This document shows positions 28,574 through 37,197 of a stretch of 64,000 bases of DNA, one piece after another. The notes under the pieces are model-generated. The model ran no database searches. It saw only the letters and a program-made list of their open reading frames with translations, and was not told where the DNA came from. The stretch covers positions 1 to 64,000 of the forward strand of contig CAIJYD010000047.1 of NCBI GenBank assembly GCA_903824785.1, given 5' to 3'. The DNA is from an uncultured Bacteroidota bacterium. Lineage in GTDB: Bacteria; Bacteroidota; Bacteroidia; Bacteroidales; VadinHA17. The translations under genes were made by a program, and so were the position numbers. Each line of letters begins with the position of its first letter. The first letter of the stretch is position 1.

Positions 28574-29212
28574 ATGAGACCAATTCTGTTTTTCATTTCG
28601 GCCCTCCTCCTGCTCACCAGATCATTGTCTGGCCAGGATGACAAGGAGGCGATAAGAATACTTGATAACTTCTCGGCAAACGCCCTCAGGGCACCATCAG
28701 TTACAATGAAATTTCAACTTGTGACAGCAAATCAGATGGAAAATACAAAAGACTCAATTACAGGGTCAATCATTCTCAGTAAAGATAAATACAGACTGGA
28801 AATGACAGGCAATACAGTCTGGTTCAACGGAGAAACATCCTGGAACTATCTTTCGGCTGAAAATGAGGTTACAATAACCAAAGCTGACAGGAAGAACAAT
28901 TCATTTCAGAATCGCCCGTCACTAATATTTTCAATGTACAAAGATGGTTATAAATGCAGGTTTGTTGAGGAGCGGTCAGAGTCGTATCTGATAGATCTCT
29001 ATCCGAAAGATATTAAAAACGACCTTCTAAGGGTAAGGCTCTCAATAGGGAAACCAATGATGAATCTTAAAAGTCTGGAATACAAAAAAAGAGATGGTAT
29101 TGTGATTACTCTGAATGTAATCGAGTATGACCTGAAAATAAAAGCTGAGCCGGATTTTTTTATCTTCCAGCCCGGCAAATACAAAGGAGCTGAAGTTATT
29201 GATATGAGGTAA
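28574..29212 (+). CDS. LolA-like outer-membrane lipoprotein carrier
   Basis: 212 residues with a signal peptide ending around RSLSGQ. The LolA fold is suggested by AIRILDNFSANALRAPSVTMKF, then KYRLEMTGNTVWFNGETSWNY and VEERSESYLIDLYPKD. It would carry lipoproteins across the periplasm. Position directly after ftsK is common for lolA genes, including E. coli. Confidence 0.82.
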   Translation: MRPILFFISALLLLTRSLSGQDDKEAIRILDNFSANALRAPSVTMKFQLVTANQMENTKDSITGSIILSKDKYRLEMTGNTVWFNGETSWNYLSAENEVTITKADRKNNSFQNRPSLIFSMYKDGYKCRFVEERSESYLIDLYPKDIKNDLLRVRLSIGKPMMNLKSLEYKKRDGIVITLNVIEYDLKIKAEPDFFIFQPGKYKGAEVIDMR

Positions 29213-29240
29213 TTACAATATTTGTGAAAAATAAAATCAG

Positions 29241-30002
29241 ATGGAAAGATATATATGTGAGAATGTCTTTGTTCCGTTAAGATCTGGGCCGTCGCATAAA
29301 TCAGAGATGCTTAGCCAGGTACTGTTCGGGGAGAAGTATAATATTATTGAAAAATCAGGCTGCTGGATTAAAATCAGGACTTTGTTCGATAACTACACAG
29401 GATGGATTGACACCGACCATCTGCAACACACTGCTGATGAAGAACATTCAGAGGGAAGTGTGTTGAACAAGTCATTGCTCTGCTGCAGAAATGACCAGAC
29501 AAGGCTGGTTCTGGAGGCAGGATGTGAGATTTACAATCCCGATTTTGAGAATAAGGTATTTATGATCGGGAAAAACAGATATACAACCTGCAATGATTTC
29601 AGCAGCAGTTATATCTCAACTACTGACTCCCTGACCGATACGGCAATGAAATTCATCAATAGCCCTTATATATGGGGAGGAAGAATCCCTTCAGGAATTG
29701 ATTGCTCAGGCTTTTGTCAGCTTGTATATAAAATCCACGGGATAGCTATTCCCCGCGACAGCGGAGTTCAGGCTGAAGCCGGAAAAAACATCAGCTTTAT
29801 AAATGAAACCGAACCGGGGGATCTTGTTTTTTTTGATAACGAAAGAGGCCGGATCACACATGTTGGCATGATTCTTTCGCAAGGGCTGGTTATCCATTCT
29901 TCAGGAAGAGTGAGAATTGATTCTATTGATCATCAGGGAATATTTAAACAGGAGATAGGCGGCTACTCTCATAAACTGAGGACCATAAAGAGAATAGTCT
30001 GA
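29241..30002 (+). CDS. SH3-NlpC/P60 cysteine peptidase
   Basis: 253 residues. An N-terminal bacterial SH3 domain (FVPLRSGPSHKSEMLSQVLFG; KIRTLFDNYTGWID) is followed by an NlpC/P60 catalytic domain with the Cys nucleophile in GIDCSGFCQLVY (Cys about 156), the His in HVGMIL and HSS further on. Such C40 endopeptidases cleave the D-Glu-diaminopimelate bond of cell-wall peptides. There is no obvious signal peptide, so it may act on recycled muropeptides in the cytoplasm. Confidence 0.88.
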   Translation: MERYICENVFVPLRSGPSHKSEMLSQVLFGEKYNIIEKSGCWIKIRTLFDNYTGWIDTDHLQHTADEEHSEGSVLNKSLLCCRNDQTRLVLEAGCEIYNPDFENKVFMIGKNRYTTCNDFSSSYISTTDSLTDTAMKFINSPYIWGGRIPSGIDCSGFCQLVYKIHGIAIPRDSGVQAEAGKNISFINETEPGDLVFFDNERGRITHVGMILSQGLVIHSSGRVRIDSIDHQGIFKQEIGGYSHKLRTIKRIV

Positions 30003-30094
30003 TAAAAAATGTCATTTGCTTCAAGGTGATGCCTGCATACTCCCTGCAGCTGCAACTAAGACAGGACTAAAGAGACAAGTCTCCGGGCAGGATC

Positions 30095-31801
30095 TTACTG
30101 ACCTTTGACAATCATTGATTCAACTAATTTAATAATTGCCTCCTCCTCCATCATTGCTTTGGTCTCGATAGTGCAACCGCGTGCAATAATATCCGCGGCA
30201 AAAGTTTTATCATCAAGCCCCATGGCATTTATTCTGACATTCAGAAAAGCACCTTTAACAGATGCACGCAGAGCCAAAGCCCCTACTCCGGCATCTGAAA
30301 CGGATGTTGGATTCCCTTTTTCGACCATCTCCCTTAACAATGCGAAAGCAGGTAAAGCAGTTTCCATAACTTTATAAGGGACAAGTATTGCATTCTTTGT
30401 TGCATCCTGAACAGCCTGATTCCTTTTGCTTATCTCCTCTTCACTCTTTTTGGGAAGTGCATAAGCTTTAAGGATCATATTAAATGCTTCGGTATCCTCA
30501 TCAACAAGATCCAGAAGTTTATTCTGAATCTCCTTTCCCATCAATGCCCACTCCGAGTACTCTTTCCATTTGTCATCCCATCCCCTTTTATGACTCGAAA
30601 GATTTGCGACCATTGTTCCGAGAGCAACACCCAGAGCTCCCATATATGCTGAAACAGAACCTCCCCCGGGGGCAGGTGACTCTGAAGCAGTCTCATTCAT
30701 AAACTCTTTAAGGTTCATTGAAATGAGCCTCTCTCTTCCTTTTGTTTCCATAACATACTCTATTATTTTTTCTTCAGGAATAAATTTTTGAATTTCATCA
30801 AGCCCCATCGACTTTACCGCAATTTTGATAAGTTCATCATCAGAAACGCCACCTGAACGCTGCTGTTTATCAAGAAAATATCGTCCGGCATCGAGCATGG
30901 CTTTCAGCGGAATCAGACCAACAAGTTCAGATCCTGTTACCCTTACTCCTCTTGCATCTGCTTTCCGGCACACTTCATCGAAAGCAACATGAACTGGTGT
31001 AACAGAAATATCCGTAAGATTCATTGAGATCTGCGCTACTCCGTACTCCGCAATATACCAGCCGATAGCCTTGACCGATTTAAGTGAGCCGGGTATCATC
31101 ACATTTTCGCCCTTCTTATCCCTGATTAACTTACCGTCAGGATGACCGCCCTCCCGTGCAGGTCTGCCTTTCTCGCGTACATCATAAGCTATTGCATTGG
31201 CACGCCGTGTTGATGTGGTATTAAGGTTCACATTAAAGGCAACAAGAAAATCCCTGGCTCCAACGGCAGTGGCACCTGACCGAACATTAAAAACGGCAGG
31301 TCCAAAATCAGGTTTCCAGAGAGGGTCAGAAAGTTTCTTACCCAGACCTTCATATTCTCCGGCACGGCAGCTGGCAAGATTCCTTCGCTCCTCTTTGAAT
31401 GCAGAATTCTCGTAACAGAATACAGGTATTCCCAGATCATTTCCTATCCTTTCAGCAACCCTTCTTGCGTAAGAAACTGTCTCCTCCATTGTAATTCCCG
31501 AAACCGGAATAAAAGGGCAAACATCGGTGGCACCCATCCTGGGGTGTTCGCCATGGTGCTTCGACATATCGATTATTTCAGAAGCTTTTTTTACGGCAAG
31601 AAATGCAGCTTCAGAGACATCATCGGGGCTTCCGACAAAAGTTACGACTGTGCGGTTAGTGTCTTTACCCGGATCAACATCGAGCAATTTTACACCGGCC
31701 ACCGATTCAATAACATCAGTAATCTCTCTTATTTTTTCCAGGTCGTTACCTTCACTGAAATTCGGAACACATTCAATTATTTTCCTCTCCATAATAATCA
31801 T
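30095..31801 (-). CDS. ftcD: Bifunctional glutamate formimidoyltransferase / formimidoyl-THF cyclodeaminase
   Basis: 568 residues. The N-terminal formimidoyltransferase domains (residues ~1-300) show IECVPNFSEGND, MGATDVCPFIPVSG and the AVGARDFLVAFNVNL block. The C-terminal cyclodeaminase (about 360-568) shows the SPAPGGGSVSAYMGALG signature. The fusion matches animal FTCD in order. It converts formimidoglutamate from histidine breakdown into glutamate and methenyl-THF. Starts at ATG 31801 or, equally well, ATG 31792. hutI lies upstream, separated by a repetitive 230-bp spacer. Confidence 0.94.
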   Translation of the reverse strand: MIIMERKIIECVPNFSEGNDLEKIREITDVIESVAGVKLLDVDPGKDTNRTVVTFVGSPDDVSEAAFLAVKKASEIIDMSKHHGEHPRMGATDVCPFIPVSGITMEETVSYARRVAERIGNDLGIPVFCYENSAFKEERRNLASCRAGEYEGLGKKLSDPLWKPDFGPAVFNVRSGATAVGARDFLVAFNVNLNTTSTRRANAIAYDVREKGRPAREGGHPDGKLIRDKKGENVMIPGSLKSVKAIGWYIAEYGVAQISMNLTDISVTPVHVAFDEVCRKADARGVRVTGSELVGLIPLKAMLDAGRYFLDKQQRSGGVSDDELIKIAVKSMGLDEIQKFIPEEKIIEYVMETKGRERLISMNLKEFMNETASESPAPGGGSVSAYMGALGVALGTMVANLSSHKRGWDDKWKEYSEWALMGKEIQNKLLDLVDEDTEAFNMILKAYALPKKSEEEISKRNQAVQDATKNAILVPYKVMETALPAFALLREMVEKGNPTSVSDAGVGALALRASVKGAFLNVRINAMGLDDKTFAADIIARGCTIETKAMMEEEAIIKLVESMIVKGQ

Positions 31802-31854
31802 TTCTGAAAGTAATATTTGTTTTTAACATCTGACTAACTGTCGCCGGTAGCCTT

Positions 31855-32041
31855 TGTTCTTCATGAACTCACCCACTACGGTTCCCCCTCTGATTTCCAT
31901 GAACTCACCCCCTGCTTCGCTTTCGCTCAGCATCCCCCTCTCTGCGTCGCAAAGAGGGGGAATATCCTTATATACAACATCTTACATCATTCAGCCTTCG
32001 ACTCACACCTGACGCCTGTGTTCTTCATGAACTCACCCACT
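31855..32041. repeat. Non-coding repetitive element in the hut operon
   Basis: The 230-bp hutI-ftcD spacer holds a 23-bp exact direct repeat (31855-31877 and 32019-32041), a third copy of its core CATGAACTCACCC at 31898-31910, and a strong GC hairpin CCCCCTCT/AGAGGGGG (31934-31960 region). The right copy contains the hutI stop codon. No gene is present. It looks like a REP-like dispersed palindrome unit. Confidence 0.6.
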
Positions 32042-33304
32042 GCTTTTTACTATTTCACCTTTAAGAATTACAGTTTCAATCAGGTTGCTACCAAAAGCAT
32101 ACGGCATAAACTCATAGGAAGGTATCTTTTTAGTAATAAAAACATTAGCTACTTTTCCTCTGGCAATTGAACCATGAGTTTCAGACAATCCCATTGCATA
32201 AGCCGAGTTTATGGTGACAGCATTGATAACCTCTTCAGGGAGCATTTTCAGTTTTATGCAACCAAGAGACATTATCAGTTTCATATTTCCTGATGGTGAC
32301 GAACCCGGATTATAATCAGAAGCGAGAGCCAGAGGCAGACCGGCCTCTATCATTCTCCTTGCTGGAGGATCGGGTAATCCAAGAAAAAATGATGATCCCG
32401 GCAGAAGTACGGGCATTGTTTCGGTCCCCAGAAGAACTTTAATTTCCTCATCCCCTGTACATTCCAGATGATCTACTGAAAGAGCGTTGTATTTTACACC
32501 TGTCTGAATTCCACCTGAATAATCAAGTTCATTTGCATGAATCTTCGGGATAAGGCCATATTTCATTCCTGCCATCAGGATCCTTTCAGTATCTTCAACA
32601 GTAAAAAAGCCCCGATCGCAAAACACGTCTATAAAATCAGCGAGTTCTTCAGAAGCAACCACAGGTATCATTTCATTAATAATCAAATCAACATATTTTT
32701 CCCTGTCATTTATAAATTCAGGAGGCAGGGCATGAGCTCCCAGAAAAGTTGCTTTCACTTCAAGCGGGCAGGTTTCCTTTATTCTTCTGATAACCCTCAG
32801 CATCTTAAGTTCATCACCGGTATTAAGTCCGTAACCGCTTTTTATCTCAACAGCTCCCGTTCCCTGGCTGATTATCTCGTTTACCCTTTCCATTGACTGC
32901 ATATACAGCTCATCTTCAGATGTATCGTGGAGTTTTTTTGCTGAATTAAGGATCCCGCCTCCGGCTTTGGCAATATCACTATAGGATAAACCTCTTATTT
33001 TACCGACATATTCAATCTCGCGGCTTCCTGCATACACAAGGTGAGTATGGGAATCGCAGAATGAGGGAAAGAGAAATTTTCCGGAAGCATCAATAATATT
33101 TACACCTGGTTCCTGAGTTGTTATTATCGCAGACTTCAGCTCATTCATCTTCCCGAAATCGCTAATCAATCCATCTTTTAAATAAAGAAAAGCATCTGAC
33201 ATTGTGTTAAGCAGCGACATCTCTTTTCCGGAAACCTTTAATACAGGTTCATCTTCAGTAAGTACAAGGCATTTAATATTTATAATGAGTATTCCTCTAA
33301 GCAT
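32033..33304 (-). CDS. hutI: Imidazolonepropionase
   Basis: 423 residues of the amidohydrolase superfamily. The metal site HTH is in FCDSHTHLVYAGSRE, with further metal ligands in KATFLGAHALP and KIHANELD, and the catalytic Asp in LASDYNPGSSPSGN. It converts imidazolonepropionate to formimidoglutamate in histidine degradation, feeding the FTCD encoded downstream. hutH and hutU are not in the window. Confidence 0.94.
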   Translation of the reverse strand: MLRGILIINIKCLVLTEDEPVLKVSGKEMSLLNTMSDAFLYLKDGLISDFGKMNELKSAIITTQEPGVNIIDASGKFLFPSFCDSHTHLVYAGSREIEYVGKIRGLSYSDIAKAGGGILNSAKKLHDTSEDELYMQSMERVNEIISQGTGAVEIKSGYGLNTGDELKMLRVIRRIKETCPLEVKATFLGAHALPPEFINDREKYVDLIINEMIPVVASEELADFIDVFCDRGFFTVEDTERILMAGMKYGLIPKIHANELDYSGGIQTGVKYNALSVDHLECTGDEEIKVLLGTETMPVLLPGSSFFLGLPDPPARRMIEAGLPLALASDYNPGSSPSGNMKLIMSLGCIKLKMLPEEVINAVTINSAYAMGLSETHGSIARGKVANVFITKKIPSYEFMPYAFGSNLIETVILKGEIVKSSG

Positions 33305-33405
33305 TTAGTCGTATAATTAAGGCTCTAAGGTAGCAAATAATAAAAAAAGAGTCGGTTATTTCCAAATTTCTTTATCTTTATCGCTATGAACCAAAACTAT
33401 AACCT

Positions 33406-34752
33406 ATGAAAAAGAGCTTTTTAGTTATTCTTTTAACAATGCTTGTACTCTCAGTATCTGCACAGGAGAAGAAGGTAAAAACCGGATGGAAGTTCGGTGG
33501 TGCACTTCCTGCAGTTACTTTTGACTCCGATCTTGGATTTCAGTACGGAGCACTTGTAGAATTTTTTAATTATGGCGATGGAAGTACTTACCCGGATTAT
33601 TTTGATCATACTTACACAGAAGTATCTCATTTTACTAAAGGAAGCGGAATTTACAGATTTATGTATGAATCGAATCACCTGATACCAGGCGTTCATATGA
33701 CAAGCGATCTCAGCTATCTTCCCGATCAGGCAAACCATTTTTATGGCTTTAACGGCTATGAATCTGTTTTTAATAAGATGTGGATGGATGATAAATTAGC
33801 TGACCCCTCTTACAAAACAAGGATGTTTTACAGGAACGAAAGAAACCAGTTCAGATTCAAGAACGATTTTCAAGGTAAACTTTCAGGTGAGCATATTAAA
33901 TGGAGTGCAGGGTTTGCATTTCAGAATTTTGAAACCAAAAGTGTTGATATTGATAAGCTGAATAAAGGTAAAGATGTTCAGCTTCCTTCAATTACTGATC
34001 AGCCAGGGCTTTATGAACGTTACCAGGCACTTGGTCTGATTTCAGCGAATGAGGCTGACGGAGGCTGGGTAAATACTGTAAAAGCAGGTGTTGCATGGGA
34101 CAGCCGCGACAACAGGCCCAATCCTATGAAAGGACTCTGGTCGGAGATTGGAATTGAAGTTGCTCCGAAATTTCTTGGCAATGACTGGGGATTTTCTAAA
34201 CTCTATATAACACATCGTCAGTATTTTACATTAATAGAAAAAGATCTTTCCCTTGCTTACAGGATAGGATATCAGGCAACATTAACTGGAAAAACTCCAT
34301 TTTTCTACCAGTCGCAGGTAATTACTTCAATGCTTACAGGTGCAACATCTGAAGGACTGGGTGGTGCAAGTACTTTAAGAGGAGTCCTCAGGAACAGGGT
34401 AATGGGCGATGCTTTTATCCTTGGTAATATTGAACTCAGATGGAAGCCGGTATATTTCAAATTCTTAAAACAGGATTGTTATCTTGGCCTTAACGGTTTC
34501 TATGATTTCGGAAGGGTTACCAAGAATATCGAAATGCCTGCTGATCTATCCTCAAATTTTGGAAGTTTATATGAGACTGAATCATATTCCGATTACTTTA
34601 AACCCGGAACAGAGAAGTTTCACCAGAGTGCAGGTGTAAGTATTATGCTGGCAATGAATCAGAACTTTGTTATTTCAATTGATATCGGAAAAGCATTTAA
34701 TGAGCAGGATGGCAATATAGGATTCTCAATCGGATTGAATTATCTGTTTTAG
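33406..34752 (+). CDS. Omp85-like outer-membrane barrel protein (no POTRA)
   Basis: 448 residues. A signal peptide ends at SVSAQ. The whole mature protein is beta-rich with alternating aromatic residues. Omp85/surface-antigen features include GLGGASTLRGVLRNRVMGDAF (an FGR/LRG-type loop motif) and the C-terminal IGFSIGLNYLF, ending in Phe as an outer-membrane insertion signal. No POTRA domain is present, so it is a BamA-related barrel of unknown role. A good terminator follows. Confidence 0.8.
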   Translation: MKKSFLVILLTMLVLSVSAQEKKVKTGWKFGGALPAVTFDSDLGFQYGALVEFFNYGDGSTYPDYFDHTYTEVSHFTKGSGIYRFMYESNHLIPGVHMTSDLSYLPDQANHFYGFNGYESVFNKMWMDDKLADPSYKTRMFYRNERNQFRFKNDFQGKLSGEHIKWSAGFAFQNFETKSVDIDKLNKGKDVQLPSITDQPGLYERYQALGLISANEADGGWVNTVKAGVAWDSRDNRPNPMKGLWSEIGIEVAPKFLGNDWGFSKLYITHRQYFTLIEKDLSLAYRIGYQATLTGKTPFFYQSQVITSMLTGATSEGLGGASTLRGVLRNRVMGDAFILGNIELRWKPVYFKFLKQDCYLGLNGFYDFGRVTKNIEMPADLSSNFGSLYETESYSDYFKPGTEKFHQSAGVSIMLAMNQNFVISIDIGKAFNEQDGNIGFSIGLNYLF

Positions 34753-34783
34753 TCCTGTCCATACAACCTCATAAATTTAAAAA

Positions 34784-34816
34784 AACCTCCCTGCAACGCA
34801 AGGAGGTTTTTTTTAT
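34784..34816 (+). terminator. Rho-independent terminator after the Omp85-like gene
   Basis: 7-bp stem AACCTCC/GGAGGTT with an 11-base loop, followed by T8. An A-run on the other side may also end the DUF819 transcript arriving from the right. Confidence 0.85.
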
Positions 34817-34879
34817 AACTAATAGTCTGTCCCATTCAGTTCTGACAGAGTAATTCGGATCTTTATAAAATCAGGATAA

Positions 34880-36172
34880 TCAGAAAGCTTTCAGAAAATA
34901 ACCAAGAGCCACACCCAGATAATTGCCAATCACATATCCGATAATTCCAACTGTAATTCCTGTAATAATAACATCCTTATTTTTAAGAGCACCGGCAACA
35001 ACAGGAACGAACGGAGGTGAAAAAACGAATGCTGTGGTTGTAATAAGGAAGTCATCGGCATTTACCTTAAATATTCTTGAGAGCAATAAATGAAGAAGGA
35101 GCGTACCGAAATAGGCATAAGTGATATAACCAAACAGGCCAAGAAAACCGATACTGAATATAACTTTCAGGTCAGCCATCGAAGCAACGGTAAATGAGAA
35201 AACAAGGATAAAATACATTCCGAGTTGAAAGGTCTTTTCAATGCTGTTTATCCAGTTAATAAGAGATGCCAGTACCGCCAGTGTGGTTATAGAAAGTATC
35301 ACCACTACCATCTGAGAAACACCGGGGAGCAACAGGCTAATTCCAAAAGAAACGATGAATATCAGAAGAGCCAGCCCCAGAGCTTTCAGCAACGGAAAAA
35401 TCCGTCCTTTTCTGAACATCCCGGTAAAATCTTCAAAACTTTCGGCTTCCTCTATCATTTCATCAGTTACCCCGGAATCTCCATGGTGTTTGAAAGGAGG
35501 CAGAATAGCACGGAATATTTTCGGACCAATAGTTATAAAGAAGATTATTGTTATTGCACCCACAATCATATCGTAAGTGCTTGTCATTACAAAGAGGTTA
35601 GGATCGACACCCAGAGCCACCTTCAGTGATACAAGATTAGGTGTTCCGCCAGTGTAAACGCCGACGAGCATACCAGCAACTTTCCATGAATCGGGAACAA
35701 CATTTTTAAAGATGAAATATCCTGATGAAACAATTGCCACAACAGAAATCAATGCAAGGACCATAGAAATGAACCCCTCCTTCGCGAACCGCAGCCATCG
35801 CTTAATGTTAAGTGAAAAAAGAAGCAATGGAAAAGCCAGAGGAACAATAACAGAGACAAGCAGATCCTGTGTTGAGGCGATAGAGTTTACATAACTATCG
35901 TACTGGCTTATTGTTCCTGCTGCCAGAAGTGCCTGCAGCTCGGTATCTGGCAATGCAGCTTTGCCCTGGAGCGCCAGCCGGTAAGCATCACTTCCCTGAG
36001 GCAGAATTCCGATACTGCCCAGAAGAAGACCGAATCCATAGGCAAGGACAATTGATCCTAGTTTTTTCAGGACCGACCATCTTTTACACATATAGATGAT
36101 TATCAGAGGAAATGTGAAATAAAAGAGGACGAGAATAGTAATTTTTAGCATGGCATCAGGTTTAGTTCCCAT
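34880..36172 (-). CDS. DUF819 family membrane transporter
   Basis: About 430 residues from ATG 36172. The longer open frame to 36205 runs into the fabI terminator and is rejected as a start. About eleven hydrophobic helices; family marks are LLVSVIVPLAFPLLLFS and VGVYTGGTPNLVSLKVALG in the first half and the mirrored AFVFSPPFVPVVAGALKNKD in the second. DUF819 proteins are inner-membrane permease-like; the substrate is unknown. Confidence 0.87.
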   Translation of the reverse strand: MGTKPDAMLKITILVLFYFTFPLIIIYMCKRWSVLKKLGSIVLAYGFGLLLGSIGILPQGSDAYRLALQGKAALPDTELQALLAAGTISQYDSYVNSIASTQDLLVSVIVPLAFPLLLFSLNIKRWLRFAKEGFISMVLALISVVAIVSSGYFIFKNVVPDSWKVAGMLVGVYTGGTPNLVSLKVALGVDPNLFVMTSTYDMIVGAITIIFFITIGPKIFRAILPPFKHHGDSGVTDEMIEEAESFEDFTGMFRKGRIFPLLKALGLALLIFIVSFGISLLLPGVSQMVVVILSITTLAVLASLINWINSIEKTFQLGMYFILVFSFTVASMADLKVIFSIGFLGLFGYITYAYFGTLLLHLLLSRIFKVNADDFLITTTAFVFSPPFVPVVAGALKNKDVIITGITVGIIGYVIGNYLGVALGYFLKAF

Positions 36173-36179
36173 CAAATAT

Positions 36180-36210
36180 AAAAAAAGCGACTTAGCTTGC
36201 TGCAAGTCGC
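36180..36210 (-). terminator. Rho-independent terminator after fabI
   Basis: Reading leftward: GCGACTT, 10-base loop, AAGTCGC, then a U-run of seven. It ends 26 bases after the fabI stop. Confidence 0.88.
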
Positions 36211-36235
36211 CTGTAAAATAGGTTTTTATACTTAT

Positions 36236-37078
36236 TTATTTGTCGTTACAATCGCATTCATCAAAGCTTTTCTGATATTGTTCAATAGCTTTCAAGCTCA
36301 TACCCATGTTGGAGAAACCTCCGTCGTGGAAGAGGTTTTGCATTGTAACTTTCCGGGTAAGATCAGAAAAGAGAGCTACACAATAATCGGCACATTCCTC
36401 TGCCGTTGCATTACCCAGTGGAGACATCCTCTCTGAAAAATCGATGAGAGAGTCAAAACCATGTATTCCGCTTCCTGCAGTTGTAGCAGTAGGAGACTGA
36501 GAAACAGTATTTACCCTTACTTTCCTGTCGCGGCCATAGATATAACCAAAGCTGCGGGCAATTGACTCAAGCAATGCTTTCGCATCGCCCATATCGTTAT
36601 AACCAGAAAGTGTCCGTTGTGCAGCAACATATGACAATGCAACAACAGATCCCCATTCCTTCAATGCATCGAGCTTATAGGCTGTCTGGAGGACACGGTG
36701 AAAACTAAGTGCCGAAATATCAAAGGTTTTCAGCATATTTTCATAACTGGTCTGTTCATAAGGAATATCCTTTCTGACGTTTGGCGACATACCGATTGAA
36801 TGGAGAATAAAATCAAATTTTCCTCCAAGTATTATCATGCTTTCGGTAAGGAGATTCTCAATCTCATCCATTTTTGTAGCATCAGCAGGGATAATTTTAC
36901 TTCCTGTTATTTTAGCCAGTTCGCTTATTGTCCCAAGCCTCATTGCAACAGGGGAGTTAGTCAGAACCAGTTCAGCACCCTGTTCCCATGCTTTCAGAGC
37001 AACCTGCCAAGCAATCGATTTTTCATTCAGAGCACCAAAAATAATACCCTTTTTCCCTTTTAAAAGACCTTCTTTCAT
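36236..37078 (-). CDS. fabI: Enoyl-ACP reductase (NADH)
   Basis: 280 residues, short-chain dehydrogenase fold. The N-terminus GKKGIIFGALNEKSIAWQVA binds NADH. The catalytic tyrosines and lysine are seen in ALSYVAAQRTLSGYNDMGDAK, which line up with Tyr146, Tyr156 and Lys163 of E. coli FabI. It performs the last reduction of the type II fatty-acid elongation cycle. It has its own terminator and lies 120 bp after recN. Confidence 0.95.
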   Translation of the reverse strand: MKEGLLKGKKGIIFGALNEKSIAWQVALKAWEQGAELVLTNSPVAMRLGTISELAKITGSKIIPADATKMDEIENLLTESMIILGGKFDFILHSIGMSPNVRKDIPYEQTSYENMLKTFDISALSFHRVLQTAYKLDALKEWGSVVALSYVAAQRTLSGYNDMGDAKALLESIARSFGYIYGRDRKVRVNTVSQSPTATTAGSGIHGFDSLIDFSERMSPLGNATAEECADYCVALFSDLTRKVTMQNLFHDGGFSNMGMSLKAIEQYQKSFDECDCNDK

Positions 37079-37131
37079 TTTACTTTAAGTTAATTCATAT
37101 TACCTGCTAATCAATAACTGATTTAGTAAAA

Positions 37132-37167
37132 CCTTGTATATGAAATCACAAGGCTAATAATACAAGG
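37132..37167. promoter_or_regulatory. Inverted repeat upstream of fabI
   Basis: CCTTGTAT (37132-37139) and ATACAAGG (37160-37167) form perfect 8-bp arms, and a related CACAAGG (37147-37153) lies between them. Together they make three similarly spaced half-sites in the 120-bp region before fabI, which would suit a regulator of fatty-acid synthesis. No regulator gene is nearby. Confidence 0.3.
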
Positions 37168-37197
37168 GCAATATCACTTACCCCGTCATTATGTTTC

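Noticed and set aside
35225-35629. 134-codon plus-strand open frame
   Set aside because: Antisense to the conserved DUF819 transporter, with no promoter or family signature.
36173-36205. Upstream start for the DUF819 gene
   Set aside because: It would lie within the fabI terminator hairpin; ATG 36172 is more reasonable.
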